This document shows, piece after piece, positions 1 through 10,413 of a stretch of 64,000 bases of DNA (the stretch's first letter is position 1; each line of letters starts with the position of its first letter). The translations under genes were made by a program, and so were the position numbers. Location: assembly GCA_963575745.1 (NCBI GenBank), contig CAUYUJ010016158.1, forward strand, positions 136,501 through 200,500, in the 5' to 3' direction. A model generated the notes under the pieces. The model searched no databases. It was given only the letters and a program-made list of their open reading frames with translations, and was not told where the DNA came from. This DNA is from Prorocentrum cordatum (Eukaryota > Sar > Dinophyceae > Prorocentrales > Prorocentraceae).

Positions 1-169
1 GAGCGAAGAAGCGAAGAAACACAACACATTGATGTTCCTTTGGTTTGCTTTGAAGGTTTTTGGCTTCCAAAAGGGCCTCAGAGGCGATTCGAGGCACTTT
101 AGAGGGGCAGCGCTACTATACGACCTCCCCTTCATTGATAGATCTCCTCCAAGATGGCCCCCAAAGCGC

Positions 170-330
170 CCCGAAGGCTCCCAAGAACGCCAAAAAAACC
201 CAATAAGGCCCCAAAAGGCCCCCAAGAGGCCCCCAAGAGGCTTCCAAGAGGCCCCCAAGAGACCCCCAAGACGCCACAAGCGGCTCCCCGATATACGCAA
301 GAGGCCCCCGGGACCGCCACTCCCCTGGGA
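170..330 (+). repeat. CAAGAGGCCCC minisatellite, cluster 1
   Basis: Degenerate short-period repeat built on CAAGAGGCCCC. Related clusters lie at 1960-2510 (opposite strand), 6090-6380 (same strand) and 63850-63985 (opposite strand). Open frames across it are by-products of the repeat and are not called as genes. Confidence 0.75.
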
Positions 331-454
331 CTCATTTCTGGACGGGCTGGTGGGGATACTTTTTTTTTGTTCTGCGGCCCGCAAAGAAAAGTCCAGAGGG
401 CGTGTTAACTGGTGGGGATACGCGAAGCGTCTAGAAATCTGATTTAGACCTGGT

Positions 455-560
455 CCGAAATCCCGCTGAATCCAGTTTCATCCCTAATCCCGCGCAATCC
501 GTCTAAATCCCGCTTGATCCCGCTGAATCCGGCTTGATCCCGCTAGATCCGTGGCCCACT
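455..560 (+). repeat. ATCCCGCTNGATCC short tandem repeat
   Basis: Runs of AATCCCGCT, GAATCC and TTGATCCCGCT repeat every 11-13 bases with drift. No coding signal or further copies noticed. Confidence 0.6.
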
Positions 561-1959
561 CTGGCTTAACAGCCCCCAAAGGGGCTTCATCCTCCTTAAT
601 CCTTCCGGCGGAATCCTCCCAGTAGTTGCCTTCCCCCCAAGAATTGTACATCAGGATCAATGGGCGAAAGTTAGAACCTGGAGGAGCGTGAACATGGAGA
701 GGAGGAGGAGGAGGAGGAAGGACAAAAAAACATTTGATAACATCGGGACGAAGTCGCTCGACAGTCCTAGGCCTGGTTCAAAGCCTCGCAATCCGATGCC
801 ATCTTTGGCATGGCAACGAACCCCATCCGGCATGGCAACGAACCCCATCCTGAGTAAGGAGCACTTACCTTTCAAAAGGGTCTCGGTCGTTCTGCAGGCT
901 TGCGTGTGAGATCCATTGCTTCTGATGCGTAATGTATTGGTTGTCGTTCCTTATGCGTCTTTTCCTGGAAAAAGGGGGGTTCGTTCCTCATGTATCGTTC
1001 CTCAGGTCAGGCCGATGACTGTAACATGAACTGACACCTGTACACCTGGGGCTCCTGGGGCTTCGTTCTGCGGAAGGGCCAGTCCCAGAGACGAAGGAGC
1101 CGCACGTACTCGTGGATCACTCGAAGCGCTGATGGTGTGGTCGCTGCTGTAATCTCGTCCCAGTAGCGCGTGAGGGCAGAGGATGACGAGGAGGACGAGG
1201 ATGACGAGGTCGAGCAGGATGGGAGGTCTCGAAACTCGACCCCCGATCCTAGAACTCCGCCGTCGTGGGTCTGGGATAAGGTGGACCTCCAGAGATCTGG
1301 TCCCCTTCCCCGGTGCCAGATCGTCATCCCGAGCAGTTGCTTGACGCCCCTTGGGCCTGGCGAGGGCCCCATGAAGGCTCAGAACGACAAGAGGTTTGTG
1401 CCCGGTTTGTGTTCCAAGACGCTTGCTGCCCCGGTGTCCTGCGCCCCGAGGGATTGTTCAGGTGGCTTGCGCCGTCCTGCCGACCTCCAGAAACGACGAA
1501 GAGTGATGCGCGATCGCGGGAGTCAGTCGGAGCATTGCGGCCTGAATACGTTGGGTCGTGGCTCGGTTCTCTGTGGGCCTTTGCGGCTCTTTTGGGGCCT
1601 TCGGAGCCGGGCGGTCGATGTCGGGAGGTTCTGTTGGTTTGGACGGCACAACGGCAAGTTCGTCGCCCGTTTCTCGAACAGGACTCCGGGCTCCGGGAGG
1701 GGAGATATCAACGGAGAAGGCTGGGGCCGACAATGCTGCGCGCGGCAATAGGTCTCCGCGTCTATGCCTGCGGGAGTCTGTGGGCAAGGCTCGGGGAAGG
1801 CTGTGGGAGGCAATCATAAAGCGCTCTAAGAACCGCTTCGCGGCGTTGTTGGGGTCTCGTGACGGCCACCGGGGGGGCGTCCACGGAGTGTGGGGATGCA
1901 GTGAAACCTTGTAGCGCTCGTGGAAGGAATGAAATGGATCAAAAGGCGTGTGGATGCAT
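561..1959. other. No supported gene
   Basis: No convincing gene. A 22-base unit ending in GAACCCCATCC occurs twice near 808-850. Open frames exist on both strands; the minus frame across 1007-1190 looks somewhat protein-like (it includes TRYWDEITAATTPSA) but has no family signature, partner exon or start context. A low-complexity GAGGACGA stretch lies near 1175-1215. Confidence 0.4.
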
Positions 1960-2510
1960 ATGAGGGGTTGTTGGGATGCTTCTCATGGGCATCTTGGAGG
2001 GCTCATTCTGGCATCTCGGGGGCCTCGTGTGGGCTTCTTGGAGGCATCTTGGCGCTTCTTGGGGGTGCCTCGGGGCCCTCTAGGGGGCTTCGGGTCATCT
2101 TGGGGGAAATGCTCGAATTGTCAGTTCGAATTCGCCCTCTTGGGCCCTCCTTAGGGCCCAAGAGGGCCTCTCTGGGGCCCTCTCGGGGCCCCTGGAGCCA
2201 TTTTCTTGCCATCTTGAGCCGTCTTAGGGCTCTCATGGGGGCCTCCTCATTGCCCGTATGCTAAAAATGTACGTTGCATGGGGCAATGTTTGCTTATTGG
2301 ACCTCTCTCGGCGGTTCTCTGGAGGCACTCTTTAGCCGTCTTAGGGGCCTCGCGCGCCGTCTCGAAGCCATCTTGGACCGTCGTGGGGCCACCCTGAGCC
2401 GTCTCGACGCTCTCTGAGACTGTCTTGGCGCTCTGTGTGGACCCTGTTGGGCTGTCTGGGGGCTCTTTGGAGGCTCCAGTGACCCAAGGGGGGCGTTGAG
2501 GAGCCCAGAG
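1960..2510 (-). repeat. CAAGAGGCCCC minisatellite, clusters 2 and 3
   Basis: Same family as 170-330 read on the other strand (CTTGGAGGC and GGGGCCTC units). A non-repetitive piece at about 2105-2150 matches, inverted, the piece at about 6240-6290. The two clusters are therefore inverted copies of one composite element and not independent expansions. Confidence 0.7.
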
Positions 2511-3390
2511 ACCTCCCGCCCTAATCGGATTTTGAACCCTGGAGGAGGAGAAACGCAGGAGGCGGACAGGCAAATGTCTCTCATGCCTTCCCACGCTCGG
2601 CAAGCGGGGGTCGACAGATTTTGTGATACTCTCTGGCTCGTAACGGTCGTTATACCCATGCCCGACCCCCCTTCTCCCCCCAAGGTAAAGGTAACGATCG
2701 TACGAAGGAGGGGAGGAGCGTTCTAGATCCCTTCCCCCGCCCAAGCGTTACCGCCAGTACCCGGAGCTCCAAATCCCCTCCCCCCACAACCCATCTCTCC
2801 AGAACCATTCCTGGGGACGAACCCCTCCTGGGGGGGGGGGGCGGCGGCGACTCCCTACTAACGCCCCCGAACCCCCCACCCCCCCACCAGGGGGTTTGCG
2901 GGGAACACCCTGCGACCCCCACGAACCCTACCAAAAGCCATGAGAAGGGGGGTTTGGGGGGGGAGATCCTCCCCGATACGGCCTCCCTATAAAAGAACCC
3001 AACCCTTGGGGTCGTCGTCGCCATTCACGGTCGGCGGCGCTGGCCGTAAGGCCTTCGCAGTAACAGAGAGCAGTCCCCTGCTTGCACGCGGGAAGGTCGA
3101 CCGCCAGCTGGAGATGCTGGGGGCCTGGAGCAGCGGCTGCACGGCGACGGTGGCCTTGGTGCGGCGGCAGAGCGCGGGAGCCTCCGGGGCGGGGGGGGCT
3201 GGACGGCGCCCTGGCGGTGCGCGCGCGCTGGCGGCGTCGCGAGGGTGGGACGATTCCGGTAGATGAGCAGGAGGGGGAGGGGGAGGGGGAGGGGGAGGGG
3301 GAGGAGGAGGAGGAGGAGGAGGAGGAGGAGGAGGAGGAGGAGGAGGAGGAGGAGGAAGAGGAAGGCGGAGGAGGAGGAGGAGTGAACTCC
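2511..3390. repeat. GC-rich spacer ending in a GGA microsatellite
   Basis: 2511-3260 is GC-rich with G and C homopolymers near 2828-2840 and 2875-2885 and no supported gene. 3265-3385 is a nearly pure GGA tract. The long Glu, Pro or Leu frames across it are artefacts of the tract. Confidence 0.6.
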
Positions 3391-4145
3391 GCACAGAAGA
3401 GCTGGTGCTACTCGTGCGGCTGCCTGCTCAAGTTGCAGTGGATGGGCGCGCGCCACCTCCCAGTGGAGTCTGGAGCGCATGGCGCGCGGTCGGCCCACGG
3501 GAGCTGGCGGCGTGCCTGCCAAGGGCGGCAGCGGCAAGGGCGGCCCCTCGTGGACGGCACCGCCGTGGCGGGCCGACCGCAGCGGCACGGAGCAAGTCAC
3601 GGAGTAGGCCACTAGCAGGTCATGGCCGCTGTCAGCGTGGTGGGGCCGTTGGCGAACGACAGCAAATTCTAGGCCCTCGAGGCGGCCGCGGCAGCCCTCG
3701 AGGCGGCTCCCGAGGCGCCGCCCGAACGCACGCCCTCGCAGCACCTGCAGGCCGCCCACGCTGTTCCGGACGATGCAATGGGCGCGTTGCAAGCATTTCG
3801 AGTTCGAGCAGCAGCTCTTGGAGGCGCGCGACGAGCTGGATGCCGCCTGCCTCGCTGTAGCCAAAGCTCGGGAGGAGAAGCGGGCGGCCACGCCCAGAGC
3901 CCTGTGGCCTGGCCTCGGCCCGCGACGGCGAACACGCTGGTGTAGTTAGGAGGCGGTCGCGCTCGATGGCTCCAAAGAAGTTCGACCATGAGGCCAGGGC
4001 CGCGCTTCTGGCCGAGCAGGAGGCGCTCTGGGCGCAGGCTCAGGAGGCAAACCGCAGCCATGAGCGCTCGCATTGCTGAGTGGATGCAGCGCAAGCAACA
4101 GGCGCGCGAGGAGGCCTGGGACTGCCAGATGGGGTCCGAGTAGAT
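3391..4145 (+). pseudogene. Eroded LINE ORF1-like coiled-coil protein
   Basis: Fragments in several plus-strand frames look like a worn coding region. In order there are a Gly/Lys stretch near 3515 (AKGGSGKGGPSW), an Ala/Glu helix near 3675-3720 (LEAAAAALEAAPEAP), a helix near 3800-3880 (EQQLLEARDELDAA, then AKAREEKRAA) and another near 4010-4060 (AEALWAQAQEA reading). Each needs a different frame and stops separate them. Gly-rich segments followed by long Ala/Glu coiled coils are typical of LINE ORF1-type proteins as I know them from dinoflagellates. No zinc finger or reverse transcriptase was found next to it. It could instead be a fragment of any Ala-rich structural gene. Confidence 0.4.
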
Positions 4146-5536
4146 GTGGTCGAAGGATCGCTCCGCATCGCCGTCGATCCATCGGCGATGCGGCTCGATG
4201 TGGATCCCGATGTTCTCCACGTCGACGTCGCCGATGCATCGCCGACGTCTTTTGTCTGTCGCTGATGCGTCGATGCGGCGCGATCCTCCTACCCCATCTA
4301 CGGTTGGACCGAGGTATTGGATTGAGGTCGGTTCGGGGATAAGACCTCAATGTTCTTCGTGTGTCTTGGATGTTCGCGTGCGTCCGAGGGAGGGGGTCCC
4401 TCGAGGGATCTTCTGGCTTGGGGTGTTTTGGCCGGCCGAGGCTCTCATGTTCTTGAGGGATGTTCTTCCGTCCCCAGGCCCGACCGTGCTCGGACCCCAC
4501 TTCGGGAGGCTTCCAGGCCGGGAGGGCCCTGCGGCGCCCCTGGGGCACAACGGGGGACAGCGCGGAGCGGGCTGTGGCACCTCGCCGGCCGGCCACGGCT
4601 CCGCGCCAGGGTGCACGAGGGGGCGCCGCGGACAGAGGCGGGCGCGCGGTCTGGTCGTGGCGGGACGGACAGGGAGGGGATGGCGACGGCCAGCCCGGGC
4701 CCGATGACCCAAGCCCTGGGGGGTGGGGGCCAGGGAGCGCGAGAGGGTGGTGCCAGCGCCGGTGGTCAGAACAACCGGGAGAGAAACAGAGCGTGGGCGG
4801 CGAAGGCCATGCCATTCTGGCCTATGGTCCACCCGCATAATAGTAAGGATGGGCAACCTTCCCAAGGGTACCTTTGCGATCCTTGCCCGTTCGGCCCATC
4901 CTTGGCCACTTTAGTTGGCCGCGCCCCGACCGCAGAGCTTCGAAGCGTGCGTCCAAGACCCTTGCATCCTCATCGCGCATCTTTACTATAGGGGCTGACC
5001 GTACCGCCGCCCGCTGGCAGGCAGCAAGGGTGTTCAGGAAGGTACCCGCGGCTGGTGGAGCCCAACAGTTTCAGAGACAGCGAAACGGGAATCGGCGTAC
5101 ACTGGTGTGTGAAGGAGGTGGCCAATCTCTTCTGTTACAGTGCAGGGATTCCTACCTTCGACACTTGGTCAGCGCATACGTGAACAGCCCGCACTGTCAT
5201 AGGAGGGTTGCTGTCCACCTTCACAGTGTGTTCCTCTTCCTTCTGCTGCTCCCTCCACCGTCCTTCCCCCTTCCTCCTACCTCTTCCCGCCTTCCTCTCC
5301 ATCCTTGCCCTTCCTCCCATCCTCGGCTTTGTTGTCGTCGTCGGCGATTCACTGACCTCATCTGGATCGCGTTCTGATCAGGATTCGGGCGGATTCAGCC
5401 GTGGCGAAGTGGGGGCACGTGCATGAGTTTTCCTTGTGACGTGGCCCCCCAGAGCTCTGACCCCATCCCCAGGAGCGGCTCTTCATCACAAGCTTTATTT
5501 GGGGGCGGCCCAGGGAAAGAGGACATCCCCAGCGTC
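4146..5536. other. No supported gene
   Basis: GC-rich sequence with many overlapping frames on both strands but no recognisable domain. CGATGC and GCATCG words recur at 4165-4275 without a clean period. 5215-5330 is pyrimidine-rich (TCCTTCC type). Confidence 0.4.
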
Positions 5537-5586
5537 GTCGTTGCCGCCGCCGCCGCCGTCGTCGCTGTCGTCGTCGTCGTTGTCGC

Positions 5587-5667
<81 letters not shown>

Positions 5668-5669
5668 AG
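5537..5669 (+). repeat. GTC/GCC trinucleotide tract ending at a splice acceptor
   Basis: Nearly pure GTC with GCC interruptions. It ends in GTCGTCGCAG immediately before the PP2C exon at 5670, so it forms the 3' end of an intron. The Val/Ala frame through it is open only because the tract has no stop. Confidence 0.75.
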
Positions 5670-5820
5670 GAGCGACGCTCTTCGTGGCCAACGTGGGGGA
5701 CTCGAGGGCCGTACTGCTCGGCGGCCGCCGCGGCTTCCAGCGGGTCAGCAGGGACCACAAGGCCTCGGACCCGGCGGAGGCGCAGCGGGTGGTCGAGGAG
5801 CTCGCGGCCCTTCCCCGGGA
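5670..5820 (+). CDS. PP2C-family protein phosphatase, orphan exon
   Basis: The translation contains FVANVGDSRAVLL, followed after a short loop by SRDHK and then E..RV. This is the core block of PP2C (PPM) serine/threonine phosphatases, where the Gly-Asp-Ser-Arg segment and the downstream Asp-His-Lys lie near the metal-binding active site. These enzymes remove phosphate from Ser/Thr using two metal ions. A full PP2C domain is roughly 250 residues; only about 45 are here. The exon starts after a CAG acceptor at 5667-5669. The 3' end is uncertain: homology fades after E..RVVEE and no donor is clear. I could not find exons carrying the other PP2C motifs nearby, so this is either one exon of a gene with very long introns or a stranded duplicate. 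Confidence 0.65.
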
Positions 5821-6089
5821 GGCGACGAGAGGCTCAGGTCGGGCGAGTTTCGAGGTTCGAGGCCTTGAGGTTCTCGCACGTCCTCGTCGGTCCTCGGCGG
5901 CGTCCCCGCCCAGGGGTTGCCCTCCAGCGGCTGCGCCTCGACGAGAGCGCTCCAGGGCTGCCTGGATCGTCCCGAGCGGCCGCCGGAGTCCCGCGTTCTG
6001 GCCCGAAGATTGGCCCCTCCTCGCCTTCCTCGGGGGCAACGATGGGGGGGATAGACGTAGGGAGGGATGCATGGATCGCCCACAGCGGC
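5821..6089. other. No supported gene
   Basis: Open frames continue from the PP2C exon but show no PP2C motifs and are rich in Arg, Ala and Ser. Probably intron. Confidence 0.35.
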
Positions 6090-6380
6090 CCAAGAAGCCT
6101 TTCAGATCGACCCAAGATAGCCCAAGAGGCCCCCAAGAGGGCTCCAAGAGGGCTCCAAGACGGCCCCAGAAGGCCCCAAGACAGCCCCAGAAGCTTCCAA
6201 AACGACCCGGGAGGGCCCCAGGACGGCCCCAAGAGGAGGCCCAGAGGGGGAACCCGAATGAACATTTCGAGCACTCGGCCCCGAAAAAACCTGAGGAAGC
6301 GCCAATGGGCCCCCAAGCGGCTCCCACGAGGCTCCCACGAGGCCCCCAATCGCACTCTGATCGCCGATAGGGACCCGATA
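6090..6380 (+). repeat. CAAGAGGCCCC minisatellite, cluster 4
   Basis: Same orientation as 170-330 and inverted relative to 1960-2510, including the shared non-repetitive piece near 6240-6290. Confidence 0.7.
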
Positions 6381-6439
6381 GCCCCACCCCGCCCAGGACG
6401 GTGCGGGTTGACTATCACCGTGAAGGTGCTGTGTACCTA

Positions 6440-6600
6440 ACTGGCCCCCAGGAGAACCCACAGCAAACAGACATCCGCAACAACAGAAACAATCAAATTA
6501 CATCACAAGGCCCAACAACAAAAACAATCAAAAAAACAATCAACAGAAAAAAACACAATCAAAACGAAAGCCGATTTTAATTAGAGAAAAATCGCGTCCA
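6440..6600 (+). repeat. ACAATCAAA-type AT-rich repeat, copy 1
   Basis: An AT-rich island of AACAATCAAA words in GC-rich surroundings. Related islands lie at 21725-22385 (same strand) and about 36650-36830 (opposite strand). Confidence 0.6.
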
Positions 6601-8067
6601 TCACATCGATTGCACCACCTATCTCGTGCGCCACATTGCTTACACCACTTATTTTACAACGCAAATATGGATATTGTAGATCCCACCTTGCAGCGAGAAC
6701 AGGATGAACACTTGATCAGGATTTTCGAGTTCCCGTCGGCGGTCAGGATGAGTCAGCGCGGTGAGACGTGCCCCAATAGCAATACGTTCCCGAGAGAATT
6801 GCCAGAGTTGACCTTGGCCCGACTTGCTATCCCTCAGGATCCTAAGTGGCAGGCGGTTTCAGGCCGACGCCGTTCCTTGAAGGGCGGGGCGCGAGTCTCG
6901 TGTATCTCTCATAATATATGCGTGTGCCATAATACACACAACCCTCAATGCCATATCCTCCTGCAGAGGTTGTATGTTCCTTCACCTCCTGCCCCCTCCT
7001 CCCCCCATCCGTCTCATCCTCTTGTTCGGATGCTACTTGTGCGCGCGAAACGGCAGATGGATGCCGAGAGGATGTCGCTTGTGCCTCCCGAGGGGGTTGC
7101 GTCCTTGCCACTTGTGCATCCCGAGGGGATTGCATCCTTGCCACTGGGCGCCACGTGGGCGCATTCCGCGTCATTGCGTCATCCTTTCTAGCAACATTGC
7201 ATCCTTGCCGCCTGCTCCCCTGCAAGGGGGTTGCATCCTTACCGCCATCGCCCATTGGTTTCGGCTCTCGCAGGGGTAGCACTGGGCCCGAGCCCCTCAT
7301 GCCCAAACCAAACTCATCAGGGGAAACGGGGTGGATTCCTGTATTCATTGTCCGAGTGTACTTGGGTGCCTCGACCGAACATGCCCCCCCAAGAGGGCGA
7401 GCGACAACGGCTGGTCAACGAGCAGTGGGGGACAGAACCAACAAAAACAACAACCTGTGTTCGAACGTCCACCTCGAAAGGGCGGGGGGGGTAGGATGTC
7501 GACGTGCGCAGCGGCCGTTGAGACGGCGAGGGCAGGGTGCTGGTGGAGGAGGAGGCAGGGGGAACCCAACGATAAAAAGGAGGCAGGGGGGAGGACGAAG
7601 AGTTGTTGCGAACGCCTGAAAAAAGAAGGAATGGGAGGAGGAGGAGGAGGAGGAGGGTGACGATAAGGAGGAGAAGGAAGAGGGCAAAGGGGAGGAACTG
7701 TAATATTAAGACGCATGCGGGAGGATGATGAGGAGGAAGAGGAGGACCCACGGGAGGAGGAGGGAAGAGGAGCGCAGGGATGATGATGAGGGGGAGGGGG
7801 GGGCAAGTGGCTGAGGAGGGTGAGCAAGGATGATGAGTGGGACGACGTGTAAAACATACATGGCGGGACGGGGGCAACGATGAGCAGGTTGCACATCAAA
7901 GCGAGCCCTGGCCTTTGAAAAAGAACCGCCCTCCGTCCACGCATTTGTTGCTCCGTGCATAGACCCATTGAGCGTTCCCCGCGGCGTTGATGATTGGATG
8001 CCTCATTGGCAGGGAAACGATGCATCGCTCGATAAGGTGTGCGGTTGTTTCAGTCTCCACGTCATCT
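6601..8067. repeat. Spacer with small minisatellite and purine-rich tracts
   Basis: No supported gene. An open frame from 6670 (MDIVDPTLQREQDEHLIRI) looks mildly protein-like but runs into repeats. At 7080-7215 a unit around GTTGCGTCCTTGCCACTTG repeats about four times. 7620-7830 is purine-rich (GGAGGAGGA). The sequence then leads into the spliced-leader relic at 8068. Confidence 0.45.
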
Positions 8068-8089
8068 TCCGTAACCATTTTGGCTCAAA
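8068..8089 (+). other. Relic of the dinoflagellate spliced leader (DinoSL)
   Basis: The segment contains CCGTAACCATTTTGGCTCAA. It matches the conserved 22-nt dinoflagellate spliced leader at 20 of 22 positions; the differences are A for G at position 7 and A for the final G. In dinoflagellates this sequence is added to mRNAs by trans-splicing and is normally absent from protein-coding loci. Its presence 91 bases before the first ATG of gene A indicates that a trans-spliced transcript was copied back into DNA. Confidence 0.9.
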
Positions 8090-8179
8090 CCTTTCTTGCA
8101 ACCACGCTTCGGTGTCTGTTCTGCCCCAGCTCGTCCAATCTCCGCCACGCCTCCCCGCGCACGTGGCGCCTCGGCGCCG

Positions 8180-9925
8180 ATGTCAGGGCGAGGTGGCGGC
8201 CGTGGACGGGCGGCGAAACGGCCGGCCTCGAAGGAGTTGTTGAGGCCAGGAGCGTTGCCGCGGCAGCCTCGGCCAGATGATTGTGTTTCCGTCATGCGGG
8301 CTGTGTCGTCGGCGCCAGGTCTCGGATCGTGGCCACTGGCGACGTACTTCCACACCCTCTCGAGCAGCTTGCTTGCGGTGGACGACCACCAGCCCCTGAG
8401 CACTGCGATTGGACGTGTTGCGAAATTGTGTCTTACTTCGGCGAACCGAAGTCGAGTGACGTCCAAGACGTCGGTTGCTCAGGATGCATCTGTTTCGCGG
8501 GGGACCGTCGGGCGAGATCTTACGATGTTGGCCAGCCCGATCCTGCATGCAGACCGCCAGGCCCGCCACGTGCTCGAGTGCAACATTGTGTCGACGTGTC
8601 GCCCTGAAGACCTTCTGGAGTATGTTGACAACAGCAGGTCGGACGAGACGCCGATCAAGATCACCCGCAAGGTCGCCTACTCTAAGCGACCTTATGTTCC
8701 TGGGGCTGCCATTGTTCAGCACGCTTCGCCTGGGGTCCAGCTTGTTCATGCCACAGCGTCTCCATTTGTCAAGCATCGCCGTGGCGTGTTCCCCACGAAG
8801 GTACTGCAGAGCGAACAGAGGTTCGGAATGATATTCAAGCACGGCGGCGCCACCTTTAGCATTACGGGTTCTTCGATGACGATACCACAGATTGTCGACC
8901 GAACAACTGCTGAATGCCTCTTGGCGGCGGAACTTGACAGAACTTGCATAAGCGATCACGCCAGCAAGTTCATGACAAAGTCCAGGTGCGTCACCCACGA
9001 TCGTCATCCAGCCAATGACAGGTCTGAGCGGGCACTCATGAGGAAACGCAGGGGGTGGACACTGAGCCGAAACAAATGCGAGTTTCACATCATCACCGTG
9101 GGTATGAAGCACGCGTTTCGGCATTTTGAATCACTGATCTCGTCACGCATCCACCTGTGCCTCTGCCTCAACGAGGGCACCAACATGCTCAGGTTTTCGA
9201 GCATACTTGTCGACACGGTGAAGTCTATGCTGGATGTGCGTTTCGGCAGGCCACCAGCGTCAGCCATCGCCTTCAAGAGGCGCGTGGCTGCGCTGTGCCT
9301 GTCCAACGTATCCCGCGAGGCCGCCAAGCTGCTGTGCTGCCATACGCTGCCCAATGGTGATTGGAGAGACCGTTCGAGAATATCTATATATGTCCCTGCT
9401 GGGAGTGAATATGACAAAGCTGGGCTGGCTGAGTTCGTGGGCAATGGCCTTGCTCAGTTGTTCGCGTCCGTCGCCCTGCCAATGCATGGGCGGCACAGGC
9501 TCGCTGGCAACCGCGAAGCCATCGGCATCTTCGCCATGATGGAGGCTATTCATGGGTTGACATCAGCATGTTTCCCGATCTTTGCAGCGGTGAATCGCAT
9601 CGGCCGTCGGGCAGCTGGTCACGTCGGCGCGGCTGGCGGAGCAGCTGAGCCAGGCCACCCCGACCACGTTCATGGACCTGGTGCTGATGCGCCTGCAGAT
9701 GGCGACGGGGGCGGCGCGGCTGCTGCGGCCCCAGCTGCCGCGGCTGAGGGCGTTGGCGCCCCAGCGCCCGCCGCCGCCGCCATTGTGCCGTTCGTTGCAG
9801 GGATTCCAGACCCAGCGGCGCCCCCTCCGAATGCCAGGCAGCCCGACGACGAGGCCAAGAGGAGGCGAGCCGAGTTCAGCAACTCGATTCGCACTGTCCT
9901 TGAGCTCATTGAGGACAATGGATAG
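8180..9925 (+). CDS. Gene A exon 1, first part: large unnamed protein family
   Basis: The first in-frame ATG after the spliced-leader relic is at 8180 (MSGRGGGRGRAAKRP), giving 581 residues to a TAG at 9923-9925. I do not recognise the function. The N-terminus is Gly/Arg-rich. The central part aligns by eye with gene B at 46.3-47.6 kb through DETPIK (B: DETPMK), LPNGDWRDR (B: LPRGDWRNR) and SACFPIF (B: SATCPLF). The last 90 residues are an Ala/Gly/Pro-rich linker ending in a charged segment. No membrane segment, signal peptide or known catalytic motif is visible. Homology with B resumes directly after the TAG in the same frame, so the stop interrupts a longer ancestral frame. The relic supports descent from a processed mRNA copy, although later exons are separated by introns. 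Confidence 0.65.
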   Translation: MSGRGGGRGRAAKRPASKELLRPGALPRQPRPDDCVSVMRAVSSAPGLGSWPLATYFHTLSSSLLAVDDHQPLSTAIGRVAKLCLTSANRSRVTSKTSVAQDASVSRGTVGRDLTMLASPILHADRQARHVLECNIVSTCRPEDLLEYVDNSRSDETPIKITRKVAYSKRPYVPGAAIVQHASPGVQLVHATASPFVKHRRGVFPTKVLQSEQRFGMIFKHGGATFSITGSSMTIPQIVDRTTAECLLAAELDRTCISDHASKFMTKSRCVTHDRHPANDRSERALMRKRRGWTLSRNKCEFHIITVGMKHAFRHFESLISSRIHLCLCLNEGTNMLRFSSILVDTVKSMLDVRFGRPPASAIAFKRRVAALCLSNVSREAAKLLCCHTLPNGDWRDRSRISIYVPAGSEYDKAGLAEFVGNGLAQLFASVALPMHGRHRLAGNREAIGIFAMMEAIHGLTSACFPIFAAVNRIGRRAAGHVGAAGGAAEPGHPDHVHGPGADAPADGDGGGAAAAAPAAAAEGVGAPAPAAAAIVPFVAGIPDPAAPPPNARQPDDEAKRRRAEFSNSIRTVLELIEDNG

Positions 9926-10413
9926 TGGGGGGTGGAGGCGTTGATTTTCAGGCAGTACATGGAGCCGTGCCATCGGCTGTTGCAGAGGCACATCGACAGG
10001 GCGAGCCAATGCAAGGACCTCCAGTTTCTCATTCAAGAGGCAAGGTTTCTTCTCGGGCCACGAGGCGAAGCTGCTGACGGACCTGCTAAATTGGAATACA
10101 TACCTGTTGAATGTGTGTTGCTCCTCAATGAGATAGAGTTTTTCAGAGATGTCAGGCTCCTTCGTGCCCACGACAGTCTGTGGGCCAATATCCTCCCCGC
10201 GGGCTGTCATTCTCGGAAGTTCAGAGCCCTCGTGTTCAAAGCTCTCGTCTCGTCGGAGTGCATGGTGCAGCAAACGTTGGCTCATGGGCACAAGCAGTAT
10301 TCAACGAGGGTCTTCATCGCCCTGCATTCCGACGAGAAGGCTCTCGAGGTTGAGAATGATTTTCGGGATCGGAGATGCCTGCTCGACGACTGGTCCGTGA
10401 ACTTCGCTGAGCA
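9926..10413 (+). CDS. Gene A exon 1, second part, after in-frame TAG
   Basis: Same frame as 8180-9925; only the TAG separates them. The product aligns with 47816-48480 of gene B (PCHRLLQRHIDRA against PIVRVLHEQLDMA; RVFIALHSDEKALEVEN against QVFGLLVDGNRAESLN). Function unknown; it is helix-rich with no known motif. The 3' end is inferred: exon 2 at 14483 needs an exon ending in phase 2, and candidate donors are at 10393, 10414 (GTGCAT) and 10435. The frame stays open to 10501, but homology to B fades after about 10413. Whether both halves are made as one protein by UAG readthrough, or the locus is a pseudogene, cannot be read from the sequence. Confidence 0.5.

Noticed and set aside
1007-1372. 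Possible minus-strand gene (LTRYWDEITAATTPSA)
   Set aside because: Short, half of it is a low-complexity Ser run, with no partner exon, start context or family signal.
9923-9925. UAG fully reassigned to an amino acid
   Set aside because: UAG is also the terminal stop of gene A, gene B and the three-exon gene, so a general reassignment does not fit; only readthrough at particular sites stays open.
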